64,000 bases of DNA, from the NCBI GenBank assembly GCA_046328115.1, contig JAXLXE010000002.1, positions 682,001 through 746,000 of the forward strand, read 5' to 3'. Position numbers and translations under genes: made by a program. The notes beneath the pieces are model-generated. The model ran no database searches, was not told where the DNA came from, and saw only the letters and a list, made by a program, of their open reading frames with translations. Origin of the DNA: JAXLXE01 sp046328115. GTDB lineage: Bacteria > Chloroflexota > UBA6077 > JACCZL01. Numbering within the stretch: the first letter of the stretch is position 1; each line of letters starts with the position of its first letter. Shown in pieces: positions 59,977 through 64,000 of the stretch.

Positions 59977-61143
59977 GTGAGTCGGTTCCGGGCGTTATTC
60001 GTGTCATTCGCGGTGGCCGCGAGCGTAGTCGTTGGTATCCCCTGGTCGGCGAGCGCCCAGTCCAGCCCGCTGCGCCTGCTCGGCGAGTACTCGTTCGAGA
60101 GCAAGCGGATGTACCAGGACACGACCCTGGGCGGGCTGTCCGGCATCACCTACGACGCGAAGCGCGGCGTCTACTACCTGGTGTCCGACGACCGCGGCGA
60201 GAACCAGCCGGCCCGGTTCTACACGGCCCGGATCACGCTCTCCATGACGGGCATCAGCAATGTGGAGTTCATCGGCGTCACCACGCTGGACAGCGACGCC
60301 AACACGCCGGGCATCCAGCCGTACGAGAAGAACGACCTGGACCTGGAAGACATTGCGCTGCTGCCCGATGACACGCTGCTGATCACCTCTGAGCGCGACC
60401 TGAAGCCGCAGCCGTGGATCCGACGGTTTGGGCTGGACGGCTCGCTGCTGGGTGAGCTGCCGGTGCCGGACAAGTTCAAGACGGTGAACCAGCCGGGCCC
60501 GGACGGACGGCCGCAGACGGTGAAGGGTACGCGGAACAACCTGGGCTTTGAGGGCCTGGCCCTGAACCCGGAGGGCAACGCGTTCTACACGGCCAACGAG
60601 GAGGCGCTGGCGCAGGACGGTCCGATCGCCTCGCTAGAGGCCGGCACGAACATTCGCGTGGTGAAGTACGAGCAGCACGGCACGGCGTGGCACCCGGGCA
60701 ACGAGTGGGTCTACCGCACGGAGAAGATCTTCTCCGCGACGAACCCGGTCGGCCAGTTCGCGGACAACGGTGTGTCTGGCATGTTGTACGTGAAGCACCT
60801 GCTCCCGCAATTCGACTTCCTCGCGATGGAGCGGAGTTTTGCGACGGGTGTGGGCAACGACGTGAATATCTACGGTGTGACGATCGGCGAGGCACCGAAC
60901 GTGGCGGCACAGGACGCGCTGCCCAGCCCGTACACCGGGCGAGCGGTCCAGAAGACACTGCTAGTCAACATGGCAAAGGTGGGAGTGTCAGCGGACAACC
61001 TGGAGGGGATGACGCTGGGCCCGCGGCTGCCAAACGGGAAGCAGTCGCTCATCGTGATCAGCGACGACAACTTCAGCGCGTTTGACCCGCCCCAGATCAA
61101 TCAGTTCCTGCTGTTCGAGGTGGACGCGGGGACGACGAAGTAG
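59977..61143 (+). CDS. secreted esterase-like-activity-of-phytase family protein
   Basis: GTG 59977 has GAGGAGG 6 nt upstream. The 388-aa product has a signal peptide (FRALFVSFAVAASVVVGIPWSASA) and a propeller-like phytase-esterase domain: TLGGLSGITYDAKRGVYYLVSDDRGENQPARFY, NDLDLEDIALLPDDTLLITSERD, GFEGLALNPEGNAFYTANEEAL, LEGMTLGPRLPNGKQSLIVISDDNFS. These metal-binding repeats typify the family, which acts on extracellular phosphoesters. Earlier in-frame starts overlap the divergent gene. Confidence 0.87.
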   Translation: MSRFRALFVSFAVAASVVVGIPWSASAQSSPLRLLGEYSFESKRMYQDTTLGGLSGITYDAKRGVYYLVSDDRGENQPARFYTARITLSMTGISNVEFIGVTTLDSDANTPGIQPYEKNDLDLEDIALLPDDTLLITSERDLKPQPWIRRFGLDGSLLGELPVPDKFKTVNQPGPDGRPQTVKGTRNNLGFEGLALNPEGNAFYTANEEALAQDGPIASLEAGTNIRVVKYEQHGTAWHPGNEWVYRTEKIFSATNPVGQFADNGVSGMLYVKHLLPQFDFLAMERSFATGVGNDVNIYGVTIGEAPNVAAQDALPSPYTGRAVQKTLLVNMAKVGVSADNLEGMTLGPRLPNGKQSLIVISDDNFSAFDPPQINQFLLFEVDAGTTK

Positions 61144-61171
61144 GCCGCTTCGTCAGAATTTCGCGCACTCA

Positions 61172-61200
61172 AAGGGGGCGGGCGTAATGCCTGCCCCCTT
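61172..61200. terminator. hairpin between convergent genes at 61.2 kb
   Basis: A 12-position stem (AAGGGGGCGGGC with GCCTGCCCCCTT, one G-T pair) with a GTAAT loop sits between the phytase-like gene and the stop of the M20 peptidase gene. The stem ends in A-A/T-T and there is no long U tract. Confidence 0.6.
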
Positions 61201-61215
61201 CGCGTTGCCTGAGGA

Positions 61216-62346
61216 CTACGCCTCGGCGGCGGCCGCGATAATGCCGAGCAGGTAGTTCGCCAGCGCCTCGAGGTCTGCCACGGCGATGTGCTCGTCGCGG
61301 GTGTGTGGCTGGCGCATGCCGGCGCTGAGGCAGACGGAGGGCAGGCCAAGCTCCCAGAACGTGTTGGCATCGCTGCCGCCGCCGGTCTGGATGGTGTTGA
61401 AGGGCACGCCGGCGCGCCGCGCGCCCTCGCGGGCGAGGCGCACGCCAAGATCGTCGTCTGACAGGCGATAGGCGCGGTACTCGCGCTTCGTCTCGAAGTC
61501 CACGGTGCAGCCAGACTGCGCGGCCGCCGACTCCCAGCCCTCGCGCAGGTCTGAGACCAGGCGGTCCAGCCGGGCATCGTCCAGCGAGCGCGCCTCTGCC
61601 TCAAACTCGGCGTGGGCGGAGACGGCGTTGCGGGCGCTGCCACCACGGATGAGGCCAACGTTGCAGGTGGTCTCCGCGTCCAGGCGGCCGAGCGGCATGG
61701 CCGCGACGGCGCGGGCGGCGGCGACGATGGCGCTGCGGCCCTTCTCCGGCTCCATGCCGGCGTGGGCGGCTACGCCGCGAAAGGTGGCCTTGATACTCTC
61801 GTAGCTAGGCGCGGCGGAGATGATGGTGCCCACGTCGCCTTCCGCGTCTGGAACGAAGCAGACCTTGGACTGGAGTTTGGATACGTCGACCAGTTGGGCC
61901 CCGAGGTGGGCGCGCTCCTCGCCCCAGGTCATGATGACCTCGATGGGCGGGTGGGGAGCGCCGGTCTCCTTCAGGACAGTGAGTGCCTCGATGATGGCGG
62001 CGATGCCGGCCTTGTCATCGGCCCCGAGGATGGTGTCCCCAGCACTCCAGATCACGCCGTCGCGGATGACGGGCTCGATACCCTCTCCGGGCTGCACGGT
62101 GTCGAGGTGGGCGCTCAATGCGATGGGGATGCCTGGGCCACCCGGGAGGCGGCCGATGAGGTTGCCGATGCCGTCGGGGCCGGTGTGATCGTTCCTAACC
62201 GCAAGTTTGTGCTCTTGCAGCGCGGTTCCCACCATGTCAGCGAACTCGCGCTCACGAAACGTAGGTGACGCCACCCTGACCAGGGCCAGAAACAACTCCG
62301 TAACTCGGTTGCGCATCGTCACATGGACCGAATGCTCGTGGTGCAC
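61216..62346 (-). CDS. M20-family metallopeptidase (peptidase T-like)
   Basis: The 376-aa protein has ALSAHLDTVQPG (first metal His-Asp), GADDKAGIAAI (bridging Asp), TWGEE (catalytic and metal Glu), PDAEGDVG and GGGSDANTFWELGLPSVCLSAGM (last metal His region HTRDEH). The dimerisation domain is inserted in the middle. It hydrolyses small peptides in the cytoplasm. Start at GTG 62346 or ATG 62316 is unclear because neither has a good ribosome binding site. Confidence 0.9.
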   Translation of the reverse strand: MHHEHSVHVTMRNRVTELFLALVRVASPTFREREFADMVGTALQEHKLAVRNDHTGPDGIGNLIGRLPGGPGIPIALSAHLDTVQPGEGIEPVIRDGVIWSAGDTILGADDKAGIAAIIEALTVLKETGAPHPPIEVIMTWGEERAHLGAQLVDVSKLQSKVCFVPDAEGDVGTIISAAPSYESIKATFRGVAAHAGMEPEKGRSAIVAAARAVAAMPLGRLDAETTCNVGLIRGGSARNAVSAHAEFEAEARSLDDARLDRLVSDLREGWESAAAQSGCTVDFETKREYRAYRLSDDDLGVRLAREGARRAGVPFNTIQTGGGSDANTFWELGLPSVCLSAGMRQPHTRDEHIAVADLEALANYLLGIIAAAAEA

Positions 62347-62415
62347 ATGGGGTCAGGTACGCTTCAGCACCCTATCAGCGCGCAGCGTGATCAAAGTTCC
62401 GGCTAGGAAAATCAT

Positions 62416-64000
62416 TCACCGCTTGCATCCCGACGGCGGACAAGGTGTCGGTGTGATGGTCGGCGGTCCCGACGGCACGAGCGTCTGAGTCGCGGTTGGG
62501 GTAGGAGCAATGGTGACAAACGTTAGCGTTCCCGTGTATCCGATTCGATCGCGGTTATCCTTCTCCGCACTAGACACACGATAGAAGTATGTCACACCGG
62601 GGATCAAATTAGTGATCGTCACCGTGTGGAAAGTGACATCCGCCTTCTCGAGCTTCTGTTGGTCACTATTTGTGCCGATATCATCCGCATTTGTAGCGTA
62701 TTCAACTTCACTGTCCGATAGACGGTCTGTCTGCCAGGTAATCTGCACGGTGTTCTGGTTGATGGTAGTGACGGTTGGCTGCACGATGATGGAGGCCACG
62801 TATACAATGTTGTCGTTGTTATTCCCATTGTTGTGGTTGCTGTTCTTGTTGTTGTGGTTGCTGTTCTTGTTCTTATTCTTGCTTCCGTTCTTGTTGCTGT
62901 TGTTGCTATTGCTATTCCCGCGCGTGGTCTTCGGGGTCTTCGTGGGCGTGGCAGTGGGCACAAGCGTCGACGTGGCAATCGCGGAAACGGGGGCTGGCGG
63001 GATCGCGGCCACTGGCGGCGCGGGGGGTGCTGGAATCGCGGTTGGGGTGCCCAGGGCCCCGTCTACCTTGAACGTGGTGCGCTTACAGGGGATGGTGGAG
63101 TCCACGTAAAACGTGTAGTCCTGGTTGCCTGGGAAGGTCATGGTCACGGACCACTCCCACACCAGGCCGAGCTGGCCGGGGCGCTCGCGGACAAAGGTGG
63201 TCTTCTCCGTGCCGACAAGGCGCCCATACGGGTGGGGCTTAGCGGACGTGACCGCGATCAAGAGCTCCTGGCCCACGCGCGGATTCTCCGGGACGTACGT
63301 GATCAACTCATCGCCCCAGCAGGGGTCGGACGCGGCGGAGTTGACGACCGGCGCAGGGGCGGTGGCGCCGCCGATCTGCGAGCCGGAGAGCGTGGTGGTG
63401 ACGGGAGCGGGCGAGGCAGCCGGCGGGACCACCTGGGCAACGACGATGGTCGGAGGAGCAGGTGGCGGAGGAGGTGGCGTGGTGGGAGCAGGCGGCGCCG
63501 TGGCGGCCGCGGGCACGGTGACGACCACGGTCTCTGGCGTAGGCGTGGTGAACGCGGCCTGTGGGAACGAGGCGCTGCCGAGCGGCCCACCGGCCGCGAC
63601 CACAACGACGGCGCTCGCCGCGGGAGTGGACGTGGGCACGGCGGCATCAGGCGCCTGGGCGGCCGATGGGACGACGAGGAGGCCGGAGGAGCCGACCACC
63701 GGCTGCCCGCTCTGCGTGCTGGTAGACGCCTGGCCAGAGGTCGCCGGCGCGGCTGCCTGCTGCGAGAGCGGTGCCTGCGCGGCGACAACGGGCTGGGCGT
63801 TGCTGGCGGCAGCCGCGGACTGCGTCACCGTGGGTGCGGCGGCCACGGTGGCCGGCTGGCTGGGCTGGAACGCATCCACCAGCCACGAATCCGGGATGTC
63901 CGCCGGGCGGGCAACGCCACCTGGCTGGGAACGATCCACCTGGCGGAAGAACCGTGACCGTTGGGCGTCGCCGGCAAGATCCGGCGGTAGGTTCTCACCC
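62416..64000 (-). CDS. secreted or surface protein with Ala/Pro-rich region, Asn/Lys linker and fibronectin-III domain, 5' end outside window
   Basis: The frame is open through the right edge; an internal GTG at 63939 is not a supported start because the reading frame continues upstream (PPDLAGDAQRSRFFRQVDRSQP). In order: an Ala/Pro/Gln/Thr-rich stretch, a compact domain (PCWGDELITYVPENPRVGQELLIAV, KTTFVRERPGQLGLVWEW), a low-complexity Asn/Lys/Ser linker, a fibronectin-III-like domain (TINQNTVQITWQTDRLSDSEVEY, TITNLIPGVTYFYRVSS) and a Pro/Thr-rich end. It is probably exported and involved in surface attachment. The linker DNA is visibly AT-richer than the rest. Confidence 0.75.
   Translation of the reverse strand, partial: GENLPPDLAGDAQRSRFFRQVDRSQPGGVARPADIPDSWLVDAFQPSQPATVAAAPTVTQSAAAASNAQPVVAAQAPLSQQAAAPATSGQASTSTQSGQPVVGSSGLLVVPSAAQAPDAAVPTSTPAASAVVVVAAGGPLGSASFPQAAFTTPTPETVVVTVPAAATAPPAPTTPPPPPPAPPTIVVAQVVPPAASPAPVTTTLSGSQIGGATAPAPVVNSAASDPCWGDELITYVPENPRVGQELLIAVTSAKPHPYGRLVGTEKTTFVRERPGQLGLVWEWSVTMTFPGNQDYTFYVDSTIPCKRTTFKVDGALGTPTAIPAPPAPPVAAIPPAPVSAIATSTLVPTATPTKTPKTTRGNSNSNNSNKNGSKNKNKNSNHNNKNSNHNNGNNNDNIVYVASIIVQPTVTTINQNTVQITWQTDRLSDSEVEYATNADDIGTNSDQQKLEKADVTFHTVTITNLIPGVTYFYRVSSAEKDNRDRIGYTGTLTFVTIAPTPTATQTLVPSGPPTITPTPCPPSGCKR

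Noticed and set aside
1..64000. CRISPR arrays, integrases, transposases, prophage modules, rRNA
   Set aside because: No regular 25-40 bp repeat/spacer arrays, no recognisable transposase or integrase motifs and no rRNA sequence were seen; the Rpn-like gene at 37.8 kb is the only possible mobile-type gene.

Overview
The window is high-GC bacterial chromosome, densely coded, with GTG starts, strong GGAGG-type ribosome binding sites and short intergenic gaps. No rRNA, CRISPR array, integrase or intact insertion sequence is visible. Gene content suggests an aerobic to facultative Chloroflexota-type bacterium: an Rrf2-sufCBD-Rieske-sufS cluster, F420 biosynthesis plus luciferase-like oxidoreductases, a protein disulfide oxidoreductase, several ACMSD-like amidohydrolases and a globin-coupled chemoreceptor. 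This placement is an inference from gene content, not a phylogeny.

Layout. 1-3.6 kb: a truncated membrane glycosyltransferase, a secreted alpha/beta hydrolase, small ORFs and a one-domain response regulator. 3.6-10.8 kb: Fe-S cluster assembly (rrf2, sufC, sufB, sufD, Rieske ferredoxin, sufS and, after a convergent RibD-like reductase gene, sufU), with a 23-bp inverted repeat before rrf2 that looks like its operator. 10.85-12.3 kb: a cyclophilin lipoprotein gene overlapping a protein disulfide oxidoreductase gene whose active-site cysteine codon is TGA, followed by a hairpin with a GGU apical loop; I read this as a selenoprotein that ordinary gene calling splits in two. 12.4-16 kb: a small conserved-looking protein, a polyprenyl-type glycosyltransferase with a leaderless promoter, GerMN, aspartate dehydrogenase and MgtC. 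16-21.7 kb: a leftward replication cluster rplI-dnaB-dnaD-dnaI in which the helicase loader carries two AAA+ domains in tandem, then cofE (leaderless) and a Bax-inhibitor-type membrane protein.

21.9-31.9 kb: serine-glyoxylate aminotransferase plus glycolate oxidase Fe-S subunit (two-carbon metabolism), a GAF-GAF-GGDEF-EAL regulator, glpD overlapping a NagD-type phosphatase, thymidylate kinase, a membrane protein and RraA. 32-39.7 kb: a globin-coupled chemoreceptor with a truncated duplicate of its 5' end and leader, a beta-propeller protein, a secreted CSLREA beta-helix protein, an Rpn-like nuclease, and about 1 kb of apparently decayed sequence with a possible SIR2-like relic. 39.7-42.5 kb: a Rieske protein and two paralogous amidohydrolases, probably a catabolic operon. 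42.6-45.2 kb: an isolated FliK-like/FlhB-C-like flagellar pair.

45.4-64 kb: an SDR lacking its catalytic triad, tRNA-Asp(GTC) with terminator, ketopantoate-reductase-like and HpcH/HpaI aldolase genes, two unrecognised proteins, a luciferase-like monooxygenase, a Cdc48-like double AAA+ ATPase with a methyltransferase, a small secreted protein, 9-bp minisatellite DNA, a VOC protein, M1 aminopeptidase, queF with a VUT-family transporter (queuosine pathway), a polysaccharide deacetylase, a secreted phytase-esterase-like protein, an M20 peptidase and, running off the right edge, a secreted fibronectin-III protein with an Asn/Lys-rich linker. The most important observation is the probable selenoprotein at 11513-12229.
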